A stretch of 43,204 bases of DNA from Hydnum rufescens UP504 (GCA_014904985.1 MU129137.1:1-43204); one strand, 5' to 3'. Positions 31,953 through 43,204 are shown, counted from the first letter of the stretch. Numbers and translations: made by a program. Notes: generated by a model not told the origin, from the letters alone.

Positions 31953-34097
31953 ATGTCAGAACCGCTCGTAGAGCAGGCTAACACATCCGAACCGCCCCCT
32001 GTGGTGAGGTCCGGTTCTCCTGTGAACTTTCATGCCACCTCTACACAGAAACACAGAGTCACAAGAGGTGCGTTCCCCGCAAACCACGATTACGATCTGG
32101 CCTCCGCGTCTACAATAACATGATAATCATTCCTACAAGGCCGATACCTTACTAGCAACGATCCACGGGGATACATGTACGCGGCATTTCGCTGACTGCC
32201 TTCCACCACTTGGCTGATGCACGTCTCCTACCGGGCGGTAGTCCTGTATGGGAGTATCCTGTAGGAGACCAATGGATTATGATGGACACCGATGATGGAT
32301 ATGTGCTCTGGACCGCGATATGGAAAGGTCTGTTCGTGCTGGCCTGCATGAATTCTCCTGTCTCACCTGTGGCCCACTTGCAGCACTTGGAAACGCCAAA
32401 GGTTGATGCCTTCCCCACCACATCGCTATTGTTTCTAAATGATTCTGGGGGCCCAACTCAAAGCAGCTGATATTGTCAAGATGCTCGACACCATGCCAGA
32501 AATTAGCCCTCATATTAGACGCGTTCGAGGAGGATACCTCAAAATTCAAGGTACCTGGATGAAACACGAGGTGCCGTAGACGCGTTCTTGTTTCTCTCCC
32601 CTAGATCTAATATATCACCACAGATTGCGCTCGACCTCGCACGCCGGTGAGTTTTCGTGCCCTGGGGTTGTCTTTTATGTTACATACTTCAACTGCTTTG
32701 GCTTGTCCAGCGTGTCCTATTCCATCCGGGAAGACCTCATACCAATATTTGGGTGGGTGCTCTCCGTTCATCAAAAACCTGAGCATTCACGACGTTCTGT
32801 CGCATTCCAGAGCATCATTCCCCGAAATGTGCCTGAAGCCAGATGAACCAGGATATGGATCGGTCCTCGATGGCATCAAGAGACGAAAACGACGGGCACC
32901 ATCCGCCCCCTCGACATCTGCAGTCGCACGGCAGCAAGATGGTGTACCGTCCTCCTCAACGCGTGCACGAAATAGTGTTGAAGAGGAACAATACCCCCAC
33001 CACATGCACCATCCTGCTTTCCCTCCATCCTCATCAAAATATCCAAGTGAAGCTGGACATGTCCAGTATTTCACAGATCCTCCCTCACACGCTTACAGAC
33101 CACCCCTCTACCATGGTGATGAGGGCGGTGATCCTGCGCATATGTTTCCTCCTAATGCATATCCCCAACCGAATTCGCATTATCCATATATGCCTCCCCC
33201 ACCACAGATGTTTCCTTCACCTTATCATTATCACCAACCGCCGCCAGGATACTATGGTCATATGCCGAAACCCTGCCGACCTCCCCCACCCACACCTAGA
33301 GTCCGATCAGGAGCGCAGGTCCACACGGAAGACTCCAGACACCCACCCCTCCTCCACATCATCTCCCCGCACTCTCATCTCCCTACTACCACCCAAATCC
33401 CGCCGTAAGTTATGCGAGTAAAAATACCCCTGATGGTGATAGGGGAACTGCGCCAAAACGCGTGAAAGGAAGTCGGAACAAATACATGCCATATGTGACT
33501 ATCCCAAGCGGTACCCCCGGTTCTGAGAGACAAGGCGCGAGGGGCAAGGGCGTTGCCAGCGGGAAGAGGAATGGTCAGTAGTTCCTGTCTGTTTTTGTGT
33601 ACTGTCTCTACCTAATTTGAGACTTCTCTCATTAGCAGTGCCCTCAAACGTCGAGCATTCCCGTGGCCACCTACGGAGCCAACAGGGCACGCAAGATCCC
33701 CAGCGATCAGATAAAATACAACAGCCCCAGCCAACGGCCCTTCCTCTTTCGTCTGGGGGTCTCAGCTGTCGCATTCCATTCCACTGCCCACTTCGATCCC
33801 GCGCTCGTGCCACACCCGCCGCCGGTCCTCCCTCCTGTAGGTGTCGCAGTTACCCCTGGTGGCGGTACAACCGCGGGGAGGGCTAATGAGAGTAGGCCGT
33901 CAAGTGCGGGGAAGAGTACCGGTGGGATGGTTGCGGGGAGACCATTCTCAAAGAGATCGGAGGAACACCTGTTGGGCCTGCCTATCTCTTCGGCCCGTGA
34001 TGATAGTGCTGTGAAAGGCCGTAATATGTCAGTGGGAGATGGACACGAGAGGGTGGGTGTGAGCCAAAGTCAAGGGGAAGAAGGCAGTGACAGGTGA
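31953..34097 (+). CDS. APSES/KilA-N-type transcription factor
   Basis: The DNA-binding domain is assembled over several short introns. It reads MDTDDGYVLWTAIWKALGN, KADIVKMLDTMPEISPHI, RRVRGGYLKIQGTWMKHE, IALDLARRVSYSIREDLIPI and FGASFPEMCLKPDEPGYG (about 32,210-32,865). GYLKIQGTW, ARR and the FPE-CL end are typical of the fungal APSES family that includes Xbp1-, StuA- and Bqt4-like proteins. A basic KRRKRR and a long Pro/His/Tyr/Ser-rich low-complexity tail follow, usual for such regulators. ATG 31953 is the best start if the first donor is GTG/GTGAGG; that choice keeps the frame. The tail needs a frame change near 33,290-33,330 and another near 33,650-33,760, so the C-terminus (here taken to TGA 34095-34097) is uncertain. 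Targets cannot be told. Confidence 0.78.
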
Positions 34098-34263
34098 GTT
34101 GCACTGTGCATGCGCCTTGGTGGGGTTCGATTCTGTTCCTTGCGTCTATTGTCCTGTTTCTCGTTTAAACCCTGGGACGTATGATATTTTCGATATTCCC
34201 ATTCTCCTGCTGTATGTTACAATCAAAAGTGGGGTAGAGTGGGCCTGCTGGACCTGCTACCCA

Positions 34264-34716
34264 CAGCCGAGACTTCGATAGCTTCTAGTGAGCATCTGTG
34301 GTACGATTGACCTTCCAACAAGTCTAGAGGCGTGCAGCAAAAGCACGGTGTAAAAACTTCTAATATTCAACAGATGCTAGCTGAGCATGTTGTATGCGTA
34401 GTGGTGATCGTAGTGCGGATACGGGGGCACACCCCGATCGCTGCGCTGATACAATCAAGATGTGGCGATAGGAGTGGGCACTGTCTGGACACTGCTAACC
34501 ACATGCCGAGACTCGACATAGTCTTCTCAAGGATCGAGCTCGAGCATCTGTGGTACGATTGGACCTTCCAACAAGGTCTAGAGGAGTGCAGAAAAGCACG
34601 GTGCAAAAACTTCTAATATTCAACAGATGCTAGCTGAGCATGTTGTATGCGTAGTGGTGATCGTAGTGCGGAATTACGGGGGGGCACACCACCCCCCGAT
34701 CGCTGATACAAGTCAA
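34264..34716. repeat. Diverged tandem duplication, ~240-253-bp period
   Basis: Copy 1 runs from about 34,264 to 34,454 and copy 2 from about 34,504 to 34,716. Shared blocks include AGCATCTGTGGTACGATT (34291 and 34543) and AACTTCTAATATTCAACAGATGC. Each copy ends in a G-run/C-run hairpin (CGGGGGCACACCCCG in copy 1, a longer version in copy 2). No coding frame is preserved through it. Confidence 0.85.
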
Positions 34717-34777
34717 GAGGGATGTCCCCGATAAAATGCTGACTAGAGGAGGCGAACACATCAGGAGACACTTCTGA

Positions 34778-35461
34778 TTAGGGTATCAACGTATTTGCGA
34801 ACCCTCCAAAGCCGCCCACATAGTATATCGCAGATGGGTCAAAACGAGCCCAAGAAGCGTCCTTAGAATAATATCCAATGTAACGGGGTAAATAGAGGCC
34901 GGGGTACTTCTCAGGAAAGACCCGTCTGTGCCCTCACCGAGAATCCACTTTTTCCAGGAAGCCAAAATTTGGAATCCGGATGGCGATCGAGATAGCACTC
35001 TTCAATATCCTGAATGTCGGCATGAGCTGTATCGTTTCCGAGAACGGTGACGCTCCCGACGAGTGCCACGCGGGGTTTTGTAACAGGGGAGTGAGATAAG
35101 GGGGCCTGTACTGTGATACTAGCTGCGTGTGTCGGGGACGCGAGGATGTGGTGTGCATTCTTCGATATACCCATCAGGACAAAGGAGAGCGATCCGTTCA
35201 GATAACAAGGGGCATAGTACTCCATCAACGCGAAAGGGTGGCCGGAAAGGGGACTGGACTCATTAAACGGATAGACAGTAGCCAGAGTGCCAATAGACCC
35301 AGCTGTAACCAGTGCCCGGGCGAGACGTGCTAGCAGGATCGTTTAGAGATGGCTTGGCGTGAGCGAGGGAAGAAAGACGCAGTACCAGCTTCCTCCAAAC
35401 TCTCGGCCGCGTGGCCTAGCAAGGGGAGCAGAGTAAGGAGGAAGGCAACCAAGATGAACAT
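34778..35461 (-). CDS. Secreted CREG-like protein (FMN-binding split-barrel fold)
   Basis: ATG at 35461 starts a signal peptide (MFILVAFLLTLLPLLGHAAE, residues 1-20). An intron (donor G/GTACTG) joins ESLEEA to ARLARALVTAGSIGTLATV, the usual N-terminal helix and first strand of the CREG/PNPOx-like family. MEYYAPCYLNGSLSF, MGISKNAHHILASP, VALVGSVTVLG and ECYLDRHPDSKFWLPG follow. A final exon with WARFDPSAIYYVGGFGGFA ends at TAA 34778-34780. About 190 residues fits the family. Such proteins are secretory glycoproteins related to pyridoxamine oxidase, usually without proven enzyme activity; N-G-S and N-D-T are possible glycosylation sites. It is divergent from the membrane protein at 35,921. Confidence 0.85.
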
Positions 35462-35920
35462 GGACAAGGAATTGAAGGGGGCAAAGAGATTACGTAATCG
35501 CTACAGGGCCCAGGGGCACCTCCAACTCTGTTGTTGACGCCGCCTTTCTTCTACAACCCTATTCGTGAGTCAGGCATTTTGGCTGGATACGTGACTAACT
35601 ACAGAGTGTGCTCTGACAACGCTAACGCTTCGATTCGCGTGGTTACCCAACAAAAGGAACTTGAACGGAGATTATTGTTCTCCCTGACGCCACCATGGGT
35701 ACAATGCGTCTGTGTGGCCACCCCCCCTTTTGTCTCATTGTCTCTTAAAACTGACCTCCCATTCCTCCTTTGCACCCCACTTGCTCCTTTCCATATCTCT
35801 TCTCGTTTTCCTTGACGTCGTCGACACGACCCAGTCCTTCTCTCCTAGAACGTTGGTGCCGGCACCCTACTTTTATACTTCGCACTTCAGCATTCCTTTA
35901 TCCTTGAACGTTATTCCATA

Positions 35921-37103
35921 ATGCTTCCCCCACGAGCTTACTTGTTCTTTGGCCTCAACATCGCCCGCGGTTTGTCCCTCCTCACGCTCATTCTGGTGTT
36001 CGCTTCTACCAGTGTGTACATTTCTCGAGCCTGTGTGCACTACGTTACTCACATATCAGTTGCCAGTTGTCACAATGGACACGGATATTAAGGCTATCCG
36101 GAAGGGCCGCCATCCTTGGCGTCGAACGCTGCCAACACGGTCGTCATTAATGGCACCGAATATTTTGTCGATTGCGACTACCTGGGGAATAGCACGTAAA
36201 TTGCACGCATATTTTCAAACATCCTCCAAATACTAATCCAGTCTTAGTGTCCCTTTACAGCCCGGTGGTTCCATGTTTGCCATCATCAACCAGCTATTCA
36301 TCATCTTTCAAGTCCTCCTTCTCTTCTTCTCTGAGATCTCGTGGCCCTCTTCCTTCTTTGATAACTTTATCCCGGTCTTCGGTTCCAGCCACGGGGTAGG
36401 TATCCTCGGCTTTATGCAGATCTTGTAAGTGACACTGTCGCTCTTCTCACGCCTATCCGTATTTATTTCATTGCCATCGTAGTATCGGTGCTGCAGTTTT
36501 GTCTCATCATGTCGGCACATTTGCTCTGGTCTCTGCCTTCTTTCTCTTCGCCATCGGATGCATGAATGTGCTTCTCGTAAGCATCGAATTTCAATGCCCT
36601 TCTTTTATGTTTCTTAGTCGCCTTTTCTCCTCGTCTAGGGCCTAACATACCGCGCTTCGATCAAGACGAAACGCTCGCTTACCTCGTGGCGTGACCGTGT
36701 CCCCGAACTTCCTCGCTCCGCATCCGACTTCCACTCCAACGCCAAATCTGCCGCGGGCGTCTTTGGTGTTGGCGGATCTGTTTTCACGAACGTCAGCTCG
36801 AACGAGAAAGAGCAACTACCTACAGGCAGTGCCCATTCTGGGTACGGATTCGGACGACAAGGGGAGAAGCATGCAGGTCTCAAGGGTTAGTATTCGCCCT
36901 TGATTTCTTACCATTTTTATTGCGTATGGTGTGTTAATGCTGGACATGATTCTCGCAACTCAGGTTTCCTTATCTCGAAGCCTGTTGAGACTCTGCCGCG
37001 CTATGTGCCCAAGCCGAGCGCTTCCCGCTCAAGCTCGCGCGTATCTGATGACTCCGAGTCATCGATACCCATCCAAGATCCTCCAAGGCCAAACCGCATT
37101 TAA
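35921..37103 (+). CDS. Four-helix membrane protein (DUF7598-like), unknown function
   Basis: ATG 35921 gives MLPPRAYLFFGLNIARG then LSLLTLILVFAS (helix 1). An intron ending TATTAAG joins to SYPEGPPSLASNAANT and a loop with VINGTEYFVDCDYLG. The next exons encode helix 2 (FAIINQLFIIFQVLLLFF), the loop EISWPSSFFDNFIPVFGSSH, helix 3 (GVGILGFMQIFIGAAVL) and helix 4 (FALVSAFFLFAIGCMNVLLG). A basic Ser-rich cytoplasmic tail ends at TAA 37101-37103. At least five introns are needed and all keep the frame. The layout matches a common mushroom membrane-protein family that I recall as DUF7598; that name is from memory. Confidence 0.78.
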
Positions 37104-38739
37104 AGTCAAGATGCCGAGTGAAACTACCTACCAATTCTATCAGACGAAGTAAAAGCTTTCTAAGCGACGATTCGATGGGACTTCCCCACAGTGGGGACAC
37201 CCTTATTCTTTCATTTTCATCACGCAACGCAACGCGCGGACCACCGTAATCTAGAAGCAAAGAGACCCCCAGTCATTAATCATCCCTCGACCCTGGGAAC
37301 CCACTGTATTATGTAACTGACATCGTCCTGTTTTCACCAACGTATTTCTTCACTTGCCCTTGCTGGCTTTTACTCTCCCTAGATATGTGCATATGAACAT
37401 TTTCTCTTTGAGTCACTCTGCTGTGGTTAATCCCCCTCTACGCGCTAAATCTGACTGTCGCGTGAGATTTTTCTGGGTGGTGCTCGCCAGTATGACACTC
37501 TTTGAAATTGGTGCACCTGAGCAAGAGCTATCAAAATTTCAGACTAATATGGCATGTGCAACGGAAGGTTGATGTAAGGTGTCCATTGTGGCTAAGGAAC
37601 GCACAGCCCCTGGCGGGAGTTTGCGCCACAGCGCTTCGTCCACTATTCCTTCCCATGTCACTCCTGTGCTGCAGGAAAGAATTGCTCCTGGCATGCATAA
37701 TAGACGATAGACATAGAGAAACCTTGGTCATGGTTCACAATTGACATGACCACAGACATCACAACGGGAATATCATTTCGGAATCCACCCTACATTTTGC
37801 ACATCTTGATCCTCCAAGAGTTCGTTGTGAACCATGTGAGCTCAGAACTTCTCACTGGTAGCATTCAACTCGAGAGGACCTGGTGACAATTACATTGTAG
37901 TTGATATCATCAATGGTGGGGTTGGAGACGACCTGGATGTCTCCATACTGGTTGAGGATGTACCTATATATCCCGCCACTGTCTCAATTGGGCTCATTCT
38001 GAGGCGGAATATGGTGGTGCTTTCGCACGAGTCCCCAGATACAAGAGTCCTCTGTTGGTATTGTCTCCGGTGTTCAATTTCTTCGATCTTAGTATTGATG
38101 CCGTGAGCTGTCTCGTCAAAGGGAAGTATAGAGCCCCAAATGTCCGGGAGGGATGAAGAATGTACGGAGAGCTTGAGGACGGTTCAGTTCATACGGAGGA
38201 TTATGTAAAGTCTGGTGTTGCGGCAACTCCCGGCCTTTAATTAACTTTCTTGGTGCCAGCTTGGGCCACCTAATCTGCACTGGTTCTTTGTTTATGTCCA
38301 GAATTCTTCCTGTAAATCGTTTGGGTTGCAACTGGACAACCGGGGCGAGACTCAGTATTCTTCTCAGGGCTTAGTTTCCATTCGTCTATTGTTTGTCTGT
38401 GGTCAGCCTCGAGGCCTGAATGCGGGTGCCACGCGTCTCGTCACCAATTAAAATTCTATTCCTGCATTCCTTATTCCCAAACCACCAGCTGCTGCATCTT
38501 TCATCACCTAACACTTTAACAGCTCCAATCTTTCAACATGCCTCGCCATCGCACTATTTTGAAAACATTCCCAGTCGCAAAGGCTAGAAGCCAAGCGAAC
38601 ATCATTAGTCCCGTACATTTCAAAAATCCTCAAGCATCTATCCAGACACGGCCCGTTCGCCAACGCTTGAGAGGCAATCTCTACGTTAATGATAGTACGC
38701 GCTCCTGTATCCCCGTCATCTTGAAGTGTTTCTCATCGA
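37104..38739. other. Intergenic interval with decayed minus-strand coding-like fragments
   Basis: No intact gene. On the minus strand, 38,331-38,116 is open, then a stretch around 38,110-37,920 reads TAHGINTKIEEIEHRRQYQQ. After a frame change, about 37,950-37,868 reads YRYILNQYGDIQVVSNPTID and then DINYNVIVT. The family is unknown. On the plus strand a frame at 38,538-38,753 (MPRHRTILKTFPVAKARSQ) ends at TGA just past the start of the next gene and could be an upstream ORF or an alternative first exon. Confidence 0.4.
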
Positions 38740-39900
38740 ATGGTCGTAGATGATTACAACGCGTGTCTCGCACTCCGAAGGGCTCAACGGAAGCTAGGTG
38801 AGGCTTCTCTCTCGTGGAAGGATTGCTTCTCGGTGTCCTTATCAGCTTCTTGTCGATCTCCCCTACAGCTAGAAAAAGGGCGGGTCCTGGCACGTTGATC
38901 GTGCGCCAAATCCTAGGCGTGATTAATTCATCTACAAAGGAGAATGAGATGGAAATCGACAGCAAACCGAGCTCCAGTCGCCGAGCGCGGCCGCGTCGTC
39001 AGCCCCGGCCAACGGCCGTCGACCTCTTGGATGAGTGTGTACGCTCTTTGAGTCTGTCAGACGATGACGATGCCCACACTCGATCACACCCTGGAACCAC
39101 ACATATATCCGGGAATGCGTGTTGGCCTACTAGTTCGCATAGTCCTTTACCACCGCATACACCCCTAGACTCTCAGGCCTCCCGACCCTCGGGACCTGTT
39201 GGAAATTTAACATATCCCAACCCATCTCCATCCGGGATGCAGCAGGCTGGTATGTGCTACGCTACTTGGATTATATATCTAATTTTCACCATCCTCCTTC
39301 AGCTTCCGCCACATCCTCTCTTTATTATTCAGATCTAGTGCCCTACAGTAAGTCGTCTCTTTTTCCGGATAAGACGCCCCAACATTACATTGGGTGTAAT
39401 TATCTTCACTTAGCTTCATCCTTTGCCTCGGAGCGCTCTACTTCTCCAGGGACGCAGAACCAAACACTACACGCGTGTAAGCCGCTCTCTATCTACTCCT
39501 TTGTCCAATCCGATAAATGGAATGTCCAATAGTACACGAGCATTTCTCGCACCTAATTGCTCTGCTAGGTGCAAACTCCGAACTCCTCCAAAAAGCTCTT
39601 AGTCGTTTCCAATCCGCCCTCAAGCTTGCTTCTCCGCTCGCCCCTATTCCCCCATCACTGCCCCCATCGTTCATCTACCCCGAAATCGTGACCTACCTCC
39701 AAACCATCCAAGACAATAAGCCGTCTTCTGCGGCTGACGACGCCTCCAGCACAATTGCCAAGTTGGCAAACGAGATCATGTATTTACTGACACTCCTCGC
39801 CCAAGACATTTCATTGTGCGTCCCTCTTTTATGTGATCCTCTCGGCCTGCGACCTTATTCATCTGGCTGTTGACCGGACAGATTCTGCTATTATCAGTGA
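38740..39900 (+). CDS. Unknown, mostly disordered protein with C-terminal helical region
   Basis: ATG 38740 opens MVVDDYNACLALRRAQRKL, a helix that joins across an intron (donor G/GTGAGG, acceptor CTACAG) to ARKRAGPGTLIVRQILG. A basic, Arg-rich stretch and TAVDLLDECVRSLSLSDDDD follow. A Ser/Pro/His-rich part then crosses two introns. The last large exon encodes a helical region (LHEHFSHLIALLGANSELLQ.., VTYLQTIQDN.., TIAKLANEIMYLLTLL), and a final splice gives TGA 39898-39900. All splice phases fit. No family is recognised. The helical end resembles small helical-bundle domains but no more can be said. Confidence 0.6.
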
Positions 39901-40091
39901 CGCCTCCCGGTAACCACGCATTTAATTTATATTTTGTTGTATAATCAATCCCTCCATCACCCGTCTGCCAAGTCTATGCCCCCATGCAAACAATGTATTT
40001 GTTCAGTAACCTCCAAATCACCATGGCCACAAGTTCTGTTTCAATTTATTCCTCAAAACCAAGGAAATTACTGCAATTAAATTCCCTGTTA

Positions 40092-41259
40092 TGATATCCA
40101 CGAGCGAGTTGGAATTTTTGCGTGAGTCACTGATCTAGCATCGTGATTGTACTCATGGAAGTCGAGGATTATTACGGCTCCCAGCAACTTTTCCCCCGAG
40201 TTGCTCGACTCTGGCGCAGTACAAGCTTCCCTGGCCTCGATTTTGTCCCGTGGGCACGTCGCTGTTGCCATTCGTAGTGGCTATGCAAAGGAGTGCGCTA
40301 ACCGCGTGGTAGATCCAGTTATATTTTTATTCATGAAAGACAGCTCGGCTTCCGTACCGAATAGTGTTATCCCCCTCGCGGTCTTTACACCCCAGTGCAA
40401 GATGAACACTTGCGTTGGTGGCGATGTCAGATCAAACGTTTGCGATAGCGATGACGAGGACACCCCGGTCATAGGTCAGGGTGTTGTGGACTTGAACATC
40501 GGAATACTAGATCAGTTGTACATATCTCTCATGTCTAGCCTCTAGCTTTTCCATGATGTGTCACTGACAGGATTTATCAGGTCTGGACCAGACGTGGAGG
40601 ACATCCCTGATAGATGCCGCGAGACGCACATAGACGAGGCACTGGTGAAGCTTATCAATGATCACGACGTGCCGGTGCTACGCAACTCGACTTCTGTGAG
40701 TCGGATATCTCTTTGCCTTGCCTCAGTTCGGCACTTCACAGAGCTGTATTGCTTTTAGCCCACCTACCCATACATGTCGCTTCGTCTCCTTTGGCATTCC
40801 AATGTTCGCTACGATCCCGGGCCCAACGATAATCTCGAGTCCCTGGCCTGGGTGACGATATTCCAAATCCTTGGACATGCTTCCAAATACAATCCCAGTG
40901 ATATGGAAAAACGCTGGCATTCGGGTCTCTTCTCCAATGTCGCAGAGATGTTTATGTTCAAACTCATGATTCGAAAATTGGCAGACAAACTGGATGACCT
41001 ACCGACGAAGTTCTATATGCTTTATCGATTACCACTCATGGTGCTCCCGAACACAAAGGTCATAGACAATGGGGTGTCCGAGCGCTACTTGGTGCGCCAT
41101 AAACTGATCCTCGATCTCTGGTCCCGCCGCACACACTCTCTCAAGGAATCCTTGTACAAGAGCTGGCATGAATTCTTTCCATCACTTGACGTCCCCCTGG
41201 AGGTATACATATCGCCTGGGTCCAGCCTCATAGAAGTGGAGGCATTTGGGTTGGAATAA
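40092..41259 (+). CDS. FunK1-like (fungal-type kinase) protein, catalytic core not visible
   Basis: The best-supported part is from about 40,581 to TAA at 41257-41259. It reads GPDVEDIPDRCRETHIDEAL, then across an intron TYPYMSLRLLWHSN, NDNLESLAWVTIFQILGHAS and a charged helical end with RYLVRHKLILDLWSRR. The TYPYMS..L....DNLESL..V block resembles the segment after the activation loop in fungal FunK1 kinases. I find no HRD or DFG motif upstream, where a 132-codon frame (40,147-40,545) instead carries an acidic CDSDDEDTP stretch. The start at 40092 is tentative. It may be a truncated or pseudo-kinase. It ends 100 bp from the convergent SMC6 stop. Confidence 0.5.
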
Positions 41260-41359
41260 GACTATAATGTACATAAATACCGCAAACACAATGGCGACCA
41301 ATTGGAAAGGTTTCAATAATGAAGAGACTTCAGGGCAAAGTAGCAAAATTAAGATCCAT

Positions 41360-43204
41360 CTACAGGAAAGAGTTCAATGAGTAAGGTGCATCATCCTGAC
41401 ACGAATGAAAGTTGACGCATTGTACCTGGCCACGTTCGGGATCATTCATTCGGTGAATTCTAATTTCAGGACCTTGTCCAACGGTGGAAATATCCTAAGA
41501 AAGCCTTGATGAGAGCAAGCACACTGCAGTGGAGGATCAATTTACTAATGGAGTGATAAAGACAAATTGACGGCCCTCGGCAGACTTGGCAGTGTCGATC
41601 TATAATATCATGAAGTTAAGAACTCGGATATCATTAGACCCATGCATAGGGTATTTACCATCATCTTCGAAGAACGCACATGAGTAGTGAGCGAGGAGGT
41701 ACAAGGTAAGGCGGTTTGCGTACCTTCATACTGATCTTCCGGTTCACAGCATCCATGAACACATCAAATTCGTCTAAGCAGCGAATCGGACAGCCAATGG
41801 CCTACATGTGGGCCTAGTGTCAGGGGCACTCCTTAAGTTTAATCGCTTTGAGCTCACCTCCCACAAGGCAAGCAATAAACAGATGGTTGCAAAGGATTTC
41901 TCGCCTGCATTGACGTGTGGTAGTAAGCCGCGGTCCGCCAAATAATCAAGGATAAGACCAACCACCACTCAAGGACTTCGGATCCTTGGCTTTCCCTTTC
42001 CCTCCAGAAATTTGGTCATCGGTTTGGACCTGGAAAATCAAAGTAGAGCCACCGGTCGGGGCGGTCGTGGATAAAGAGATTAGAGGCTGACCTTCAGGAC
42101 CAAGCTTCCGGCCTTCGATTCTGACGGATGATCGAAAATCACTACGCAGCATCGCATGCCTGAGCACCGTGATACAATGATAGCATACGGGAATGATTCA
42201 CCTTTCCCATGGTATCCACGGCATTGAGCTAACCCGGAAGGAAAGGGTTAGAAATAACCTTGAACAAGGGTTTACGAAGAGTGTGAACGTGAACACACAT
42301 GGTGCTAGAATGCAAGGCACCTTTAGTGTGAAACGAATCAAGCGATGGGTTCGAACATACCGAAATTGAATTTTGCAGCGCATGGCTATGTGTCGTCGCC
42401 CTATGCGGAAAAGGTTGATCAATGTACTCCACCAAAATAATGGATAGTGATCGCACAGTCGGCCACATGTTCATCCGTCTGTGCAATGACGTATTGAGAT
42501 TCTGATCGCGATGTCAGCGCTACACATTTCCTGAGCATAGAACTACACCAACCATGTTCAACTGCTGAAGTTCCGTGAATTCTTCCTGGGCCTGGCGGTA
42601 GATTGCTTTGGTCCGAATGACCTCAGCCTCGAGCTCCTCAACACTCATTCCCACTCTGTTGAAATAATGAAGTCAGCATCTGCTCCAAGCCAATGTTAAT
42701 GCGATAGATATAGGTCGTACTTTTTCTCGTGAGACTTCAAGGCGTTACGTAGTTTTTCCCGCTGCGCCTTGACAACATCGCTGTTTCTAGGATTTTCGAA
42801 CTTGTCTCCGTACATTTCGGTGGCCTTTCGCTCCACGTCTGTTGTTTGGAGAAAATGGCGTGAGGAATTGAACTATATGCCAAGGGTACTCCAGGTGGGG
42901 CTGATATCACTTAACAAAATTCTTCGCGCACCCTGGCGCAGACCTCTTCGATTTTAGCAGTCTTTTCTTTGCTTCCGCTAGTTTTTCTCATACTCTCCCT
43001 TGAGATGCTGTGCCTCCACGCGTTTCCCCTGCCAGCTCCGCAATTTCATCCTGGATGAAACACATGTTATCAATGGGGTGGAAGAACTTTGGGTAGACCA
43101 CCTCAATCGATTTAGAAAGCAATTGAAGCTCGTTCTCCTCTTCTTTAACGGCTTGCAATCTCTGAACAATGGGCTTCAGTTGAACCTTGAGATCCAAATT
43201 GGCC
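41360..43204 (-). CDS. SMC6: SMC6, structural maintenance of chromosomes (C-terminal part, cut by window edge)
   Basis: SMC6 pairs with SMC5 in the nuclear SMC5/6 complex for DNA repair and resolution of recombination structures. The window holds the distal coiled coil (IQDEIAELAG, VEELEAEVIRTKAIYRQAQE) and the conserved RRHIAMRCKIQF and CRGYHGKVIFDHPSESK segments. VQTDDQISGGKGKAKDPK then leads to the ABC signature LSGGEKSFATICLLLALWE (from about 41,975 downward) and the Walker B/D-loop PIRCLDEFDVFMDAVNRKIS (about 41,800-41,740). It ends at TAG 41360-41362. More than eight introns fit. The small exon at about 42,361-42,400 encodes RRHIAM in a frame that does not match the phase of its two neighbours, leaving an unresolved splice or a lesion. 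The N-terminal ATPase half lies beyond 43,204. Confidence 0.88.

Overview
The window looks like a chromosome segment of a mushroom-forming basidiomycete (Agaricomycetes). The evidence is the many introns of about 40-60 nt with GT..AG ends and CTAAC-like branch sites, a fungal translation elongation factor 3 gene, an APSES-type transcription factor, and half-tRNA-primed Ty1/copia elements. The genus cannot be told from the sequence.

It has two halves. Positions 1 to about 22,370 are a transposable-element island. CpG is very rare there, genes are broken, and tandem repeats are common. Its largest structure is a roughly 10.4 kb element (740-11,103). This element has terminal inverted repeats of about 1.55-1.6 kb, and each repeat carries a promoter module facing inward: TGACTCA sites, a TATA box, a 5' leader and a splice donor. 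Inside lie two convergent, apparently related, decayed protein genes (2,616-5,148 on + and 5,583-7,864 on -). To its right come a complete miniature LTR retrotransposon (11,181-12,412; 101-bp LTRs, CAATC target duplication), a broken Trp-rich gene (12.6-13.46 kb), a truncated copia gag-protease-integrase (16.6-18.2 kb), and repeat debris to about 22.3 kb.

At about 22,370 CpG becomes common and a normal gene-dense region begins. In order: TEF3/eEF3 (-), a small putative membrane protein (-), a single-pass extracellular-domain protein (-), ADE13 adenylosuccinate lyase (-), an APSES/KilA-N transcription factor (+), a diverged 250-bp tandem duplication, a secreted CREG-like protein (-), a four-helix membrane protein (+), a decayed coding-like stretch, an unknown protein (+), a FunK1-like protein lacking a visible catalytic core (+), and the C-terminal half of SMC6 (-) running off the right edge. 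These are housekeeping or generic genes with no shared pathway. ADE13/APSES and CREG/membrane protein are divergent pairs with short shared promoters.

Several genes in the right half need single-base frame corrections (TEF3 C-terminus at an A-run, the APSES gene, a small SMC6 exon). These may be assembly errors or real lesions. In the left half, most recognised in-frame stops are TGA where CGA (Arg) would fit, matching the CpG loss and pointing to C-to-T decay of methylated DNA. Exon boundaries were worked out by eye and are approximate.
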